Part shown: piece by piece, positions 1-8,430 of the stretch
How positions within the stretch are numbered: position 1 is the first letter of the stretch
Layout of the letters: each line of letters starts with the position of its first letter
Origin: Streptomyces indicus
GTDB taxonomy: Bacteria; Actinomycetota; Actinomycetes; Streptomycetales; Streptomycetaceae
NCBI RefSeq assembly: GCF_900100315.1
Contig: NZ_FNFF01000022.1
Span: 23,613-87,612, forward strand
DNA length: 64,000 nucleotides
Direction: 5' to 3'
The notes under the pieces: model-generated
Seen by the model: only the letters and a program-made list of their open reading frames with translations
What the model was told of the DNA's origin: nothing
The model's database searches: none
Made by a program: the position numbers and the translations under genes

Positions 1-1395
1 GGCGAGCGCGTCCAGCCACTCGGTCTCGGTGCCGGGCGCGGCGGGAAGCAGCGTGCCGCCGGCCTTCTCCAATCCCCGCGTCGCGTACGGCGCGAGGCCG
101 AAGGTGCGCTGGCCGGACTTGCGCCAGGCCTTGCGCAGCTTCAGGAAGACGCCGGGCGCCTCCTCCTCGGCCTCGATGCCGACGAGCAGCACCGCGGGCG
201 CCTTCTCCAGCTTCGTGTACGTGACTCCGGAACCGTCGAGGTCACGGCCGCGGCCCGCCACCGCGGCGGCCAGGAAGTCGGCCTCCTCGGAGGAGTGGAC
301 GCGGGCCCGGAAGTCGACGTCGTTGGTGTCGAGGGCCACGCGCGCGAACTTGCTGTACGCGTAGGAGTCCTCGACGGTCAGGCGGCCGCCGGCCAGAACT
401 CCCGCGCGGCCACGGGCGGCGAGCAGTCCCTCAGCGGCCTTTTCGAGAGCCTCCGGCCAGGACGCGGGCTCTAGAACGCCTTCGGCATTCCGTACGAGAG
501 GAGTCGTGAGCCGGTCGCGCTGCTGCGCGTACCGGAACCCGAACCGCCCCTTGTCGCAGATCCACTCCTCGTTGACCTCGGGGTCCTCGGCGGCGAGCCG
601 CCGCATGACCTTGCCGCGCCGGTGGTCGGTGCGGGTGGCGCAGCCGCCCGCGCAGTGCTCGCACACGCTCGGGGACGACACGAGGTCGAAGGGGCGCGAG
701 CGGAAGCGGTACGCGGCCGAAGTGAGCGCGCCCACCGGGCAGATCTGGATGGTGTTCCCGGAGAAGTACGACTCGAAGGGGTCGCCCTCGCCGGTGCCGA
801 CCTGCTGCAAAGCACCGCGCTCGATCAGCTCGATCATCGGGTCGCCCGCGATCTGGTTCGAGAAGCGGGTGCAGCGCGCGCAGAGCACGCAGCGCTCGCG
901 GTCGAGCAGCACCTGGGTCGAGATCGGCACGGGCTTCTCGTACGTGCGCTTCTTGCCCTCGAAGCGCGAGTCCGCCTGGCCGTGCGACATGGCCTGGTTC
1001 TGCAGCGGGCACTCGCCGCCCTTGTCGCAGACCGGGCAGTCCAGCGGGTGGTTGATGAGCAGGAGCTCCATCACACCCTTCTGCGCCTTCTCCGCGACCG
1101 GCGAGGTCAGGTGGGTCTTGACCACCATGCCGTCGGTGCAGGTGATGGTGCAGGAGGCCATGGGCTTGCGCTGCCCCTCGACCTCGACGATGCACTGCCG
1201 GCAGGCGCCGGCCGGGTCGAGCGCCGGGTGGTCGCAGAAGCGCGGGATCTCGATGCCGAGCTGCTCGGCGGCCCGGATGACGAGGGTGCCCTTGGGCACG
1301 CTCATCTCCACGCCGTCGATGGTCAGCGAGACCAGGTCCTCCGGCGGGACCGCCGCCTCTCCGCCCCCCGCGGGAGCGTTCGTCGTGACGGTCAT
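1..1395 (-). CDS. nuoG: NADH-quinone oxidoreductase subunit G, 5' part (truncated by window edge)
   Basis: This is the electron-transfer subunit of complex I that carries the iron-sulfur clusters, on the cytoplasmic peripheral arm. About 465 N-terminal residues are present and the rest lies left of the window. The N-terminus is a [2Fe-2S] ferredoxin domain (cysteines in CDHPALDPAGACRQC). Next come DCPVCDKGGEC and CVLCARC, the cysteine sets for the [4Fe-4S] clusters, and then the start of the molybdopterin-oxidoreductase-like domain. The ATG overlaps the nuoF stop as ATGA, so the two are translationally coupled. It is the last visible gene of a nuoA-to-nuoG minus-strand operon, and nuoH onward should follow outside. 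Confidence 0.96.
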   Translation of the reverse strand, partial: MTVTTNAPAGGGEAAVPPEDLVSLTIDGVEMSVPKGTLVIRAAEQLGIEIPRFCDHPALDPAGACRQCIVEVEGQRKPMASCTITCTDGMVVKTHLTSPVAEKAQKGVMELLLINHPLDCPVCDKGGECPLQNQAMSHGQADSRFEGKKRTYEKPVPISTQVLLDRERCVLCARCTRFSNQIAGDPMIELIERGALQQVGTGEGDPFESYFSGNTIQICPVGALTSAAYRFRSRPFDLVSSPSVCEHCAGGCATRTDHRRGKVMRRLAAEDPEVNEEWICDKGRFGFRYAQQRDRLTTPLVRNAEGVLEPASWPEALEKAAEGLLAARGRAGVLAGGRLTVEDSYAYSKFARVALDTNDVDFRARVHSSEEADFLAAAVAGRGRDLDGSGVTYTKLEKAPAVLLVGIEAEEEAPGVFLKLRKAWRKSGQRTFGLAPYATRGLEKAGGTLLPAAPGTETEWLDALA

Positions 1396-2741
1396 GCGTT
1401 CACCTCCGCGTGCTTGTCCGCCCACAGGGTCGACTTGGCGGGGTCGAAGGGGCAGCCCTTGCCGGTGATGTGCTGCTCGTACTCCTCGCGGAAGTACTTG
1501 AGCGAGGAGAAGATCGGCGAGGCGGCGCCGTCGCCGAGGGCGCAGAAGGACTTGCCGTTGATGTTGTCGGCGATGTCGTTCAGCTTGTCGAGGTCGGACA
1601 TCTGTCCCTTGCCGGCCTCGATGTCACGGAGCAACTGCACCAGCCAGTACGTGCCTTCGCGGCAGGGGGTGCACTTGCCGCAGGACTCGTGGGCGTAGAA
1701 CTCGGTCCAGCGCGTGACCGCCCGGACGACGCAGGTGGTCTCGTCGAAGCACTGGAGGGCCTTGGTGCCGAGCATGGATCCCGCGGCGCCCACGCCCTCG
1801 TAGTCCAGGGGGACGTCGAGGTGCTCGTCCGTGAACATGGGGGTGGAGGATCCGCCCGGCGTCCAGAACTTCAGCCGGTGTCCGGGCCGCATCCCGCCGC
1901 TCATGTCGAGGAGTTGGCGCAGCGTGATCCCGAGCGGGGCCTCGTACTGGCCGGGACTCGCCACATGGCCGCTGAGCGAGTACAGCGTGAAGCCCGGGGA
2001 CTTCTCGCTGCCCATCGACTTGAACCAGTCCTTGCCCTTGTTGAGGATCGCGGGAACAGACGCGATGGACTCCACGTTGTTCACCACAGTGGGGCACGCG
2101 TACAGACCCGCGACCGCGGGGAAGGGGGGACGGAGCCTGGGCTGGCCGCGACGCCCTTCGAGCGAGTCGAGCAGGGCCGTTTCCTCGCCGCAGATGTACG
2201 CGCCGGCGCCGGCGTGCACGGTGAGTTCGAGGTTCAGCCCGCTGCCGAGGATGTTCTCGCCGAGGAAGCCGGCCTCGTATGCCTCGCGTACGGCCTCGTG
2301 CAACCGCCGCAGGACGGGGACGACTTCACCGCGCAGGTAGATGAAGGCGTGCGAGGACCGGATCGCGTAACAGGCGATCACGATGCCCTCGATCAGGCTG
2401 TGCGGGTTGGCGAAGAGGAGCGGGATGTCCTTGCAGGTCCCGGGCTCCGACTCGTCCGCGTTCACCACCAGGTAGTGCGGCTTGCCGTCCCCCTGCGGGA
2501 TGAACTGCCACTTCATGCCGGTCGGGAAGCCGGCGCCGCCGCGGCCGCGCAGACCGGAGTCCTTCACGTACGCGATGAGGTCGTCCGGGGACATCGCGAG
2601 CGCCTTGCGCAGGCCCTCGTACCCCTCGTGGCGCCGGTAGGTCTCCAGCGTCCAGGGCTTCTCCTCGTCCCAGAACGCGGAGAGCACCGGGGCGAGCAGC
2701 TTCTCCGGGCTTGTTTCGTTGATCTCGGCTGCCAAGGTCAT
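1392..2741 (-). CDS. nuoF: NADH-quinone oxidoreductase subunit F
   Basis: This is the NADH-oxidising, FMN-binding subunit of complex I, 449 residues and normal for the family. The glycine-rich nucleotide/FMN motif GRGGAGFPTGMKW lies near residue 65. A C-terminal [4Fe-4S] site is formed by ESCGKCTPCREG plus a downstream cysteine in SFCALGDG. The chosen ATG (MTLAAEINETS) touches the nuoE stop by one base (TGATG), which favours it over the long in-frame upstream extension that only reads through nuoE out of frame. The 3' end overlaps nuoG by four bases. Confidence 0.97.
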   Translation of the reverse strand: MTLAAEINETSPEKLLAPVLSAFWDEEKPWTLETYRRHEGYEGLRKALAMSPDDLIAYVKDSGLRGRGGAGFPTGMKWQFIPQGDGKPHYLVVNADESEPGTCKDIPLLFANPHSLIEGIVIACYAIRSSHAFIYLRGEVVPVLRRLHEAVREAYEAGFLGENILGSGLNLELTVHAGAGAYICGEETALLDSLEGRRGQPRLRPPFPAVAGLYACPTVVNNVESIASVPAILNKGKDWFKSMGSEKSPGFTLYSLSGHVASPGQYEAPLGITLRQLLDMSGGMRPGHRLKFWTPGGSSTPMFTDEHLDVPLDYEGVGAAGSMLGTKALQCFDETTCVVRAVTRWTEFYAHESCGKCTPCREGTYWLVQLLRDIEAGKGQMSDLDKLNDIADNINGKSFCALGDGAASPIFSSLKYFREEYEQHITGKGCPFDPAKSTLWADKHAEVNA

Positions 2742-3580
2742 CACTCCCCCTCCTCGGCGGTGGGGCCTGCCGGGTGGGCCGGGTCGGAGGCCGAGGTGTC
2801 CTGCGGCGCGTCGTGCGAGGACAGGTGCTCGGCCGGGCGCTCGTCCCGCAGGGCCTCGCCGCGCGGGTGGACGACGCGGGCCGGTGCCACCTCGCCCTTC
2901 GCGAGACGCAGCCCGATGAGCGAGGCGGGCCCGGCGCCGCCGGACTCGTCCACCGCGCCTTCGCGCTGGTCGGGGAAGCCGGCCAGGATGCGGGCGGTCT
3001 CCTTGAAGGTGCACAGCTTGGCGCCGCGTGTGGGCTGGACCTCGCGTCCGGCGCGCAGATCGTCGACCAACTGCCGTGCGCTGTCCGGGGTCTGGTTGTC
3101 GAAGAACTCCCAGTTGACCATCACCACGGGGGCGTAGTCGCAGGCCGCGTTGCACTCGATGTGCTCGAGGGTGACCTTGCCGTCCTCGGTGGTCTCGTTG
3201 TTGCCGACCCCCAGATACGACTTCAGGTCCTCGAAGATCGCGTCGCCGCCCATGACCGCGCACAGCGTGTTCGTGCAGACGCCGACCTGGTAGTCACCGC
3301 TCGGCTTGCGCCGGTACATGGTGTAGAAGGTCGCGACCGCCGTGACCTCGGCCGTGGTCAGGCCGAGCACATCGGCGCAGAACTGCATGCCGGTCCGGGT
3401 GACATGACCCTCCTCGGACTGCACGAGGTGCAGCAGCGGAAGCAGCGCCGAGCGCGAGTCCGGGTAGCGGGCGATCACCTCCTTGGCGTCGGCTTCGAGC
3501 CGGGCACGGACGTCGGCCGGGTAGTCGGGGGCCGGCAGCTGGGGCATGCCCAGGCTGACGCCCTCTTGTGAAGTGGTCAC
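2741..3580 (-). CDS. nuoE: NADH-quinone oxidoreductase subunit E
   Basis: This is the thioredoxin-like [2Fe-2S] subunit that works with NuoF in the NADH dehydrogenase module. It has 279 residues with a GTG start (VTTSQEGVSLGMPQLPAPDY) overlapping the nuoD stop as GTGA. The cluster ligands are the cysteines in CTNTLC and ECNAAC at about residues 110-155. It is longer than the enterobacterial protein because of a C-terminal tail of about 90 residues, which I recall as usual in actinomycetes. A later in-frame ATG at MPQLPAP is possible, but the four-base coupling argues for the GTG. Confidence 0.95.
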   Translation of the reverse strand: MTTSQEGVSLGMPQLPAPDYPADVRARLEADAKEVIARYPDSRSALLPLLHLVQSEEGHVTRTGMQFCADVLGLTTAEVTAVATFYTMYRRKPSGDYQVGVCTNTLCAVMGGDAIFEDLKSYLGVGNNETTEDGKVTLEHIECNAACDYAPVVMVNWEFFDNQTPDSARQLVDDLRAGREVQPTRGAKLCTFKETARILAGFPDQREGAVDESGGAGPASLIGLRLAKGEVAPARVVHPRGEALRDERPAEHLSSHDAPQDTSASDPAHPAGPTAEEGE

Positions 3581-4899
3581 CGGTCGACGCCTCCCATCAC
3601 GGGGTCGATGGACGCGACGGCGACGATGACGTCGGCGACCTGGCCGCCCTCGCACATCGCCGCCATGGCCTGCAGGTTGGTGAAGGACGGGTCGCGGAAA
3701 TGGACCCGGTAGGGGCGGGTGCCGCCGTCGGAGACGACGTGCACGCCGAGCTCGCCCTTGGGCGATTCGACGGCCGCGTACGCCTGTCCCGGCGGGACCC
3801 GGAAGCCCTCGGTCACCAGCTTGAAGTGGTGGATCAGGGCCTCCATGGAGGTGCCCATGATGTTCTTGATGTGGTCGAGCGAGTTGCCCAACCCGTCCGG
3901 GCCGAGCGCGAGTTGCGCGGGCCAGGCGATCTTCTTGTCGGCCACCATGACCGGTCCCGGCTCCAGACGGTCCAGACACTGCTCGATGATCCGCAGCGAC
4001 TGCCGCATCTCTTCGAGCCGGATCAGGAAGCGCCCGTACGAGTCGCAGGTCTCGGCGGTCGGGACCTCGAAGTCGTACGTCTCGTAGCCGCAGTACGGGT
4101 CCGTCTTGCGCAGGTCGTGCGGGAGGCCGGCCGAGCGCAGGATCGGGCCCGTGGCGCCGAGGGCCATGCAGCCCGCGAGGTCGAGGTAGCCGACGTCCTG
4201 CATACGGGCCTTGAAGATCGGGTTCCCGGTGGCGAGCTTGTCGTACTCGGGAAGGTTCTTCTTCATGGTCTTCACGAACTCGCGCAGCTGGTCCATCGCG
4301 CCCGGCGGCAGGTCCTGGGCGAGACCGCCCGGCCGGATGTACGCGTGGTTCATGCGCAGACCGGTGATCAACTCGTACAGATCCAGGATCAGTTCGCGGT
4401 CCCGGAACCCGTAGATCATGATCGTGGTCGCACCCAGCTCCATACCGCCGGTGGCGATGCAGACCAGGTGCGAGGAGAGTCGGTTCAGCTCCATGAGCAG
4501 GACGCGGATGATGTTCGCGCGGTCCGGGATCTGCTCCTCGATGCCGAGCAGCTTCTCCACGCCCAGGCAGTACGCCGTCTCGTTGAAGAACGGCGTCAGG
4601 TAGTCCATGCGCGTGACGAAGGTGGTGCCCTGCGTCCAGGTCCGGTACTCGAGGTTCTTCTCGATGCCGGTGTGCAGATAGCCGATGCCGCAGCGGGCCT
4701 CGGTGACCGTCTCGCCGTCGATCTCCAGGATCAGGCGGAGCACGCCGTGCGTGGACGGGTGCTGCGGGCCCATGTTGACGATGATGCGCTCGTCGTCGGA
4801 CTTGGCCGCGGACTGGGCGATCTCGTCCCAGTCGCCACCGGTGACCGTATATACGGTCCCCTCGGTGGTCTCGCGTGCGGATGCGTGCGACGTGCTCAT
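3577..4899 (-). CDS. nuoD: NADH-quinone oxidoreductase subunit D
   Basis: This is the 49-kDa-type subunit of complex I that lines the quinone-binding cavity, 440 residues. The conserved N-terminal block NMGPQHPSTHGVLRL and the C-terminal DPVMGGVDR are diagnostic of NuoD, which descends from the NiFe-hydrogenase large subunit. The ATG (MSTSHASARET) overlaps the nuoC stop as ATGA. The extra N-terminal 35 residues before the conserved core are low-complexity and typical of Streptomyces versions. It will assemble with NuoB at the N2 cluster and reduce the menaquinone made by other genes in this window. Confidence 0.96.
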   Translation of the reverse strand: MSTSHASARETTEGTVYTVTGGDWDEIAQSAAKSDDERIIVNMGPQHPSTHGVLRLILEIDGETVTEARCGIGYLHTGIEKNLEYRTWTQGTTFVTRMDYLTPFFNETAYCLGVEKLLGIEEQIPDRANIIRVLLMELNRLSSHLVCIATGGMELGATTIMIYGFRDRELILDLYELITGLRMNHAYIRPGGLAQDLPPGAMDQLREFVKTMKKNLPEYDKLATGNPIFKARMQDVGYLDLAGCMALGATGPILRSAGLPHDLRKTDPYCGYETYDFEVPTAETCDSYGRFLIRLEEMRQSLRIIEQCLDRLEPGPVMVADKKIAWPAQLALGPDGLGNSLDHIKNIMGTSMEALIHHFKLVTEGFRVPPGQAYAAVESPKGELGVHVVSDGGTRPYRVHFRDPSFTNLQAMAAMCEGGQVADVIVAVASIDPVMGGVDR

Positions 4900-5633
4900 G
4901 AGTACGACCTCCGCTGGTCCGGAGCCGGGATCTGGGCGCCCTTGTACTCGACGGCGATACCGCCGAGCGGATAGTCCTTGCGCTGCGGGAAGCCCTGCCA
5001 GTCGTCCGGCATCATGATCCGCGTCAGCGCCGGGTGACCGTCGAAGATCAGCCCGAAGAAGTCGTACGTCTCGCGCTCGTGCCAGTCGTTGGTCGGGTAG
5101 ACGCCGACCAGGCTGGGCACGTGCGGATCGCTGTCCGGGGCGCTGACTTCGAGCCGGATAAGCCGGCCGTGCGTGAGCGAGCGCAGGTGGAAGACGGCGT
5201 GCAGCTCGCGGCCCTTGTCGTTCGGGTAGTGCACACCGGAGACGCCGGTGCACAGCTCGAAGCGCAGGGCCGGGTCGTCGCGCAGGGTGCGGGCGACCTG
5301 GACGAGGTGCTCGCGTACGACGTGGAAGGTGAGCTCGCCGCGGTCGACGACCGTCTTCTCGATGGCGTTCTCCGGAAGGAGGTCCTGCTCCTCCAGGGCG
5401 CCTTCGAGTTCGTCGGCCACCTCGTCGAACCAGCCGCCGTACGGCCGGGCGGACGGACCGGGCAGCCTGATCGAGCGGACGAGGCCGCCATAACCGGACG
5501 TATCACCGCCGTTGTTGGCGCCGAACATGCCGCGCTGGACGCGGATCTCCTCGCCGTGCTCGCCGCGCTGGCCGGGGAGGTTGGAGGCGCCGAGGTCCTT
5601 CTCGGGGTTCACGCCGTTGCTGTTCTCACTCAC
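4896..5633 (-). CDS. nuoC: NADH-quinone oxidoreductase subunit C
   Basis: This is the 30-kDa subunit of complex I, 245 residues, separate from NuoD (in E. coli the two are fused). The family signature WHERETYDFFGLIFDGHPALTR-type block is present near residue 195, with a conserved end around DDWQGFPQRKDYPL. The first 70 residues are a variable, glycine-rich actinomycete extension. The GTG start (VSENSNGVNPEK) overlaps the nuoB stop by four bases, and in-frame ORF extension upstream is only shadow of nuoB. Confidence 0.94.
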   Translation of the reverse strand: MSENSNGVNPEKDLGASNLPGQRGEHGEEIRVQRGMFGANNGGDTSGYGGLVRSIRLPGPSARPYGGWFDEVADELEGALEEQDLLPENAIEKTVVDRGELTFHVVREHLVQVARTLRDDPALRFELCTGVSGVHYPNDKGRELHAVFHLRSLTHGRLIRLEVSAPDSDPHVPSLVGVYPTNDWHERETYDFFGLIFDGHPALTRIMMPDDWQGFPQRKDYPLGGIAVEYKGAQIPAPDQRRSYS

Positions 5634-6184
5634 CGGAGCAGCCCCTTCATCTCGATCAGGGGGAGCGACTTCAGGGCCGCCTCCTCCGCCTCGCGGGCGG
5701 CGTCTTCGGCGTTCACACCGAGCTTGGAGCCCTGGATCTTCTGGTGCAGCTTGAGGATCGCGTCCATCAGCATCTCGGGCCGCGGCGGGCAGCCGGGCAG
5801 GTAGATGTCGACGGGGACGATGTGGTCGACGCCCTGGACGATCGCGTAGTTGTTGAACATGCCGCCGGAGGAGGCGCAGACGCCCATCGAGATGACCCAC
5901 TTGGGGTTGGGCATCTGGTCGTAGACCTGCCTGAGGACCGGCGCCATCTTCTGGCTGACCCGGCCCGCGACGATCATCAGGTCCGCCTGGCGGGGCGAAC
6001 CGCGGAACACCTCCATGCCGAAGCGGGCGAGGTCATAGCGGCCCGCACCCGTCGTCATCATCTCGATCGCGCAGCACGCGAGGCCGAAGGTGGCGGGGAA
6101 GACGGATGCCTTGCGCACCCAGCCCGCGGCCTGTTCGACCGTCGTCAGCAGAAAACCGCTCGGCAGCTTCTCTTCGAGTCCCAT
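5630..6184 (-). CDS. nuoB: NADH-quinone oxidoreductase subunit B
   Basis: This is the PSST-type subunit that holds the terminal [4Fe-4S] cluster N2 next to the quinone site, 184 residues. The ligands are visible: the tandem cysteines in GLACCAIEMM, the cysteine in MGVCASSGGMFNN and the one in YLPGCPPRPE. The ATG (MGLEEKLPSG) is ten bases after the nuoA stop, with a GAGGGGT purine stretch before it. The in-frame upstream extension would read through nuoA in another frame and is discarded. Confidence 0.96.
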   Translation of the reverse strand: MGLEEKLPSGFLLTTVEQAAGWVRKASVFPATFGLACCAIEMMTTGAGRYDLARFGMEVFRGSPRQADLMIVAGRVSQKMAPVLRQVYDQMPNPKWVISMGVCASSGGMFNNYAIVQGVDHIVPVDIYLPGCPPRPEMLMDAILKLHQKIQGSKLGVNAEDAAREAEEAALKSLPLIEMKGLLR

Positions 6185-6194
6185 TGGTGACCCC

Positions 6195-6554
6195 TCAGTC
6201 CCATTCCAGGCCGCCGCGCCGCCATACGTACGCGTAGGCGACGAAGACGGTGAGCACGAAGAGCAACATCTCCACGAGCCCGAAAACACCCAGGGCGTCG
6301 AAGGTGACCGCCCAGGGATAGAGGAAGACGATCTCGATATCGAAGATGATGAAGAGCATCGCCGTCAGGTAGTACTTGATCGGGAAGCGCCCACCGCCGG
6401 CCGGAGTCGGCGTCGGCTCGATACCGCACTCGTAGGCTTCGAGCTTGGCGCGGTTGTACCGCTTTGGACCGATAAGCGTGGCCATGACCACGGAGAAGAT
6501 CGCAAAGCCTGCCGCTAGGGCTCCCAGTACGAGGATGGGCGCATAGGCGTTCAC
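6195..6554 (-). CDS. nuoA: NADH-quinone oxidoreductase subunit A
   Basis: This is the first gene of the nuo operon. It encodes a small membrane subunit of the proton-pumping arm (119 residues, three predicted transmembrane helices). The motif YECGIEPT in the first loop and FDIEIVFLYPWAV in helix 2 are the classical NuoA signatures; the cysteine in the first loop is the one whose exposure changes between active and deactive forms in other organisms. The ATG is preceded by GAGGAGCG. The 5' leader is about 100 bases, reaching back to a candidate promoter that contains a Rex-like operator. Confidence 0.96.
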   Translation of the reverse strand: MNAYAPILVLGALAAGFAIFSVVMATLIGPKRYNRAKLEAYECGIEPTPTPAGGGRFPIKYYLTAMLFIIFDIEIVFLYPWAVTFDALGVFGLVEMLLFVLTVFVAYAYVWRRGGLEWD

Positions 6555-6654
6555 CGCTCCTCGCTCCTCTCAGTCGACATTGACTGCTTCGGCGGACGGA
6601 CCTGCACGGGGCGCGGCCCCGTCGCCGGACGTGTGTCCCGGCTCACCAAGATCG

Positions 6655-6683
6655 TGCTTATGTGAGGCAGTTCACAAGCCCAA
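6655..6683 (-). promoter_or_regulatory. Candidate nuoA promoter
   Basis: Read on the minus strand, TTGGGC and TAAGCA are separated by exactly 17 bases, a plausible -35/-10 pair for the main sigma factor, about 100 bases before the nuoA start codon. The -10 is not a strong match. The spacer is almost completely occupied by the 16-base Rex-like palindrome, an arrangement that would let a bound repressor block polymerase. The promoter call is inference and rests mainly on this arrangement. Confidence 0.4.
6661..6676. promoter_or_regulatory. Rex-type redox operator (ROP) upstream of nuo
   Basis: The site TGTGAGGCAGTTCACA matches the Streptomyces Rex operator pattern TGTGAACNNNTTCACA at 14 of 16 positions, including both outer TGTGA/TCACA arms. 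Rex is an NADH/NAD-sensing repressor known to control respiratory genes in Streptomyces. It lies 107 bases upstream of nuoA, inside the candidate promoter spacer. High NADH would release Rex and raise complex I expression. No rex gene is in this window. Confidence 0.75.
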
Positions 6684-6815
6684 CTGCCCCGCATCCTATG
6701 CCTGCCGGTCTGTGATCTGCGACACGGGGTACGACAACGCCTTTGTGATCTCCACCACCTGACGAAGGATCATGAAGTCGGATGAGCGGTGATCTTCACA
6801 CGCGAAGCTCCGGAG

Positions 6816-6834
6816 TGATCACCAATGGTGATCA
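6816..6834. promoter_or_regulatory. 19-bp palindrome, possible operator of unknown regulator
   Basis: TGATCACCA and TGGTGATCA form perfect nine-base arms around a single A. It sits midway in the nuoA / NlpC-P60 intergenic region, outside the Rex site. Symmetry of this quality suggests a dimeric regulator, but I do not recognise the motif. Confidence 0.45.
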
Positions 6835-7054
6835 ATTCGCCAGTTACCCTGGTCATGGGGGTGCGCCCACTATCAAGTGATGGCTACTGCAAGCAAATTG
6901 GCGCCTTGATCGGGAACCTGATAAGGGGAGCCTTCCCTCGCCCGGGGGACCTCTTCGTACGCGCGCTGACGCGTGCACGCGTTCACGATCGATCGGTGCC
7001 GGAGATGTGCCCGGAATGCGACTGCGGGGTGAACGGCCGCCGGAGATCGTCACG

Positions 7055-7071
7055 GTGACCATTCCGTGACC
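7055..7071 (+). promoter_or_regulatory. GTGACC direct repeat, possible MtrA-like site
   Basis: Two identical hexamers GTGACC are spaced by five bases, about 250 bases upstream of the NlpC/P60 hydrolase start. OmpR-family regulators such as MtrA bind direct repeats with about this spacing, and MtrA is known to control cell-wall hydrolases in actinobacteria. The assignment to MtrA is inference from geometry and neighbour. Confidence 0.35.
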
Positions 7072-7317
7072 TGTGCCACACCTGTGCGGCGGCTGAACAA
7101 CCGGGCTTGGCCAACGAGGCCGAGCAGTGGTAGGCGCCTGGCAAATCGGGCGTTATTTGGAAAACCCATGATCACAGCGTCGATCAAGGCTGTCCGAATT
7201 GCCCGTTACGGCGTCAATAAGCGTCGACACGCGCGGGATTCGGCTTGATCGGCCTCAACTGTGGCGCAGCACACGTTTCTTGAAGGGAACCCTGACGCCC
7301 TGATAGCGGTTGTTCTC

Positions 7318-8106
7318 ATGTCCCACACCGCTCACATACCCAGCCACCGGAAGCCCCGCCCGCAGCGCGTCACCAAGCTGCGCGCCGGAGTTGCCGGTGG
7401 CGTCCTCAGCACCCTCGCGGTGGCCGGCACCACTGGCATGGCGAACGCGGCCGAGCCGGTGACCGAGACCATCGAAATGCCCACGCTCACCGCCGACCTG
7501 GCGACCCAGGTGGCCGCCACGGCGGACGCCACGCAGCAGGCGGCCGACGCGTACACGCTCCAGGCGGACAAGGACGCGGCCGTCGAGCAGGCGGCCAAGG
7601 ACGCCAAGAAGGCCAAGGAGAAGGCCGAGGCGAAGGCCGAGGCCGAGAAGAAGGCCGCCGAGCGCGCGGCCAAGGAGCGCGCCGCCCGCAGCTCCGAGCG
7701 CGCCACGCTCTCCACCGCCTCCTCCGCCGCCACCGCCGAGGCCCCCGCCTCCGGCTCGGTCTCCGCGGTCATCTCCTTCCTCAAGGCGCAGCTCGGCGAC
7801 GCGTACGTCATGGGCGCCACCGGCCCCAACGCCTGGGACTGCTCCTCCCTCGTCCAGGCCGCCTTCAAGCAGGCCGGCGTGGACCTCCCCCGCGTCTCCC
7901 AGGACCAGTCGACGGTCGGCACCGAGGTCGGCACGTCCAACCTCCAGGTGGGCGACATCCTTTACTGGGGCGGCAAGGGCTCCGCGTACCACACGGGTGT
8001 CTACATCGGTAACGGCCAGTACCTGGACGCCGCGAACCCCTCGAAGGGCGTCGTCATCCAGGACCTGTCGGGCTACCCGGCTTCGGGCGCGGTCCGCGTC
8101 CTGTAA
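7318..8106 (+). CDS. Secreted NlpC/P60 family peptidoglycan hydrolase
   Basis: 262 residues. The N-terminus carries a signal peptide (hydrophobic AGVAGGVLSTLAVAG ending at ANAA), so the enzyme acts outside the membrane. Residues about 60-125 are an alanine/lysine/glutamate-rich coiled coil (repeated KAEAKAE-type units). The C-terminal 120 residues are the NlpC/P60 domain: catalytic Cys in WDCSSLVQAAF, His in SAYHTGVYIG, and a downstream polar residue near YLDAANPSKG. Such enzymes cut the D-Glu to diamino-acid bond in peptidoglycan stem peptides. ATG 7318 was preferred over an in-frame GTG at 7261 because the signal peptide starts there; the ribosome-binding site is weak. A strong terminator follows. 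Confidence 0.9.
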   Translation: MSHTAHIPSHRKPRPQRVTKLRAGVAGGVLSTLAVAGTTGMANAAEPVTETIEMPTLTADLATQVAATADATQQAADAYTLQADKDAAVEQAAKDAKKAKEKAEAKAEAEKKAAERAAKERAARSSERATLSTASSAATAEAPASGSVSAVISFLKAQLGDAYVMGATGPNAWDCSSLVQAAFKQAGVDLPRVSQDQSTVGTEVGTSNLQVGDILYWGGKGSAYHTGVYIGNGQYLDAANPSKGVVIQDLSGYPASGAVRVL

Positions 8107-8121
8107 TTCCCGCTAGCCATC

Positions 8122-8154
8122 AGGGCCGCCGCTCCTCGGGGGAACGGCGGCCCT
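8122..8154 (+). terminator. Terminator after the NlpC/P60 gene
   Basis: Ten-base perfect arms AGGGCCGCCG and CGGCGGCCCT with a 13-base loop are followed by TTT, 16 bases after the stop codon. Confidence 0.85.
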
Positions 8155-8430
8155 TTGGCGTGCGCGGAGTTACGGCACGACGTGTCGGTGACGCGCACCC
8201 CATCGCACCCGCAGCCGCGGACCGGGCGTGCAAGCCGTGACGCACGCCCCCACCGGACCCGCAGCCGCACGACCGTCGGAAGGGGACGGGGAGGGGTGCC
8301 GGTTACACGGGCGCCCCCGACCCGGACGTGCACGCTCGCAGACCTGCGGCGCCATTGCCCGTGTAACCGGTACCCCGGACCGGCACCGACCCCAAACGAA
8401 CGGGAACGCGGATCACACCCGCCCACGCGA

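Larger units (their letters stand above)
6555..7317. other. Divergent intergenic region nuoA / NlpC-P60 gene
   Basis: These 763 bases separate two divergently transcribed genes and are less GC-rich than the coding DNA. Going right they hold the nuoA leader, the Rex-like operator, a 19-base palindrome at 6816-6834, a GTGACC direct repeat at 7055-7071 with an overlapping GTCACGG/CCGTGAC inverted repeat (7049-7070), and an AT-rich stretch at about 7135-7250 near the hydrolase gene. No convincing protein-coding ORF is present; the short ORFs have no recognisable content. I looked for a ydaO (c-di-AMP) riboswitch and did not find its conserved blocks. Confidence 0.7.

Noticed and set aside
6840..7317. 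Possible ydaO (c-di-AMP) riboswitch upstream of the NlpC/P60 gene
   Set aside because: Such riboswitches precede some Streptomyces cell-wall hydrolases, but I could not find the conserved core blocks in this leader on either strand.
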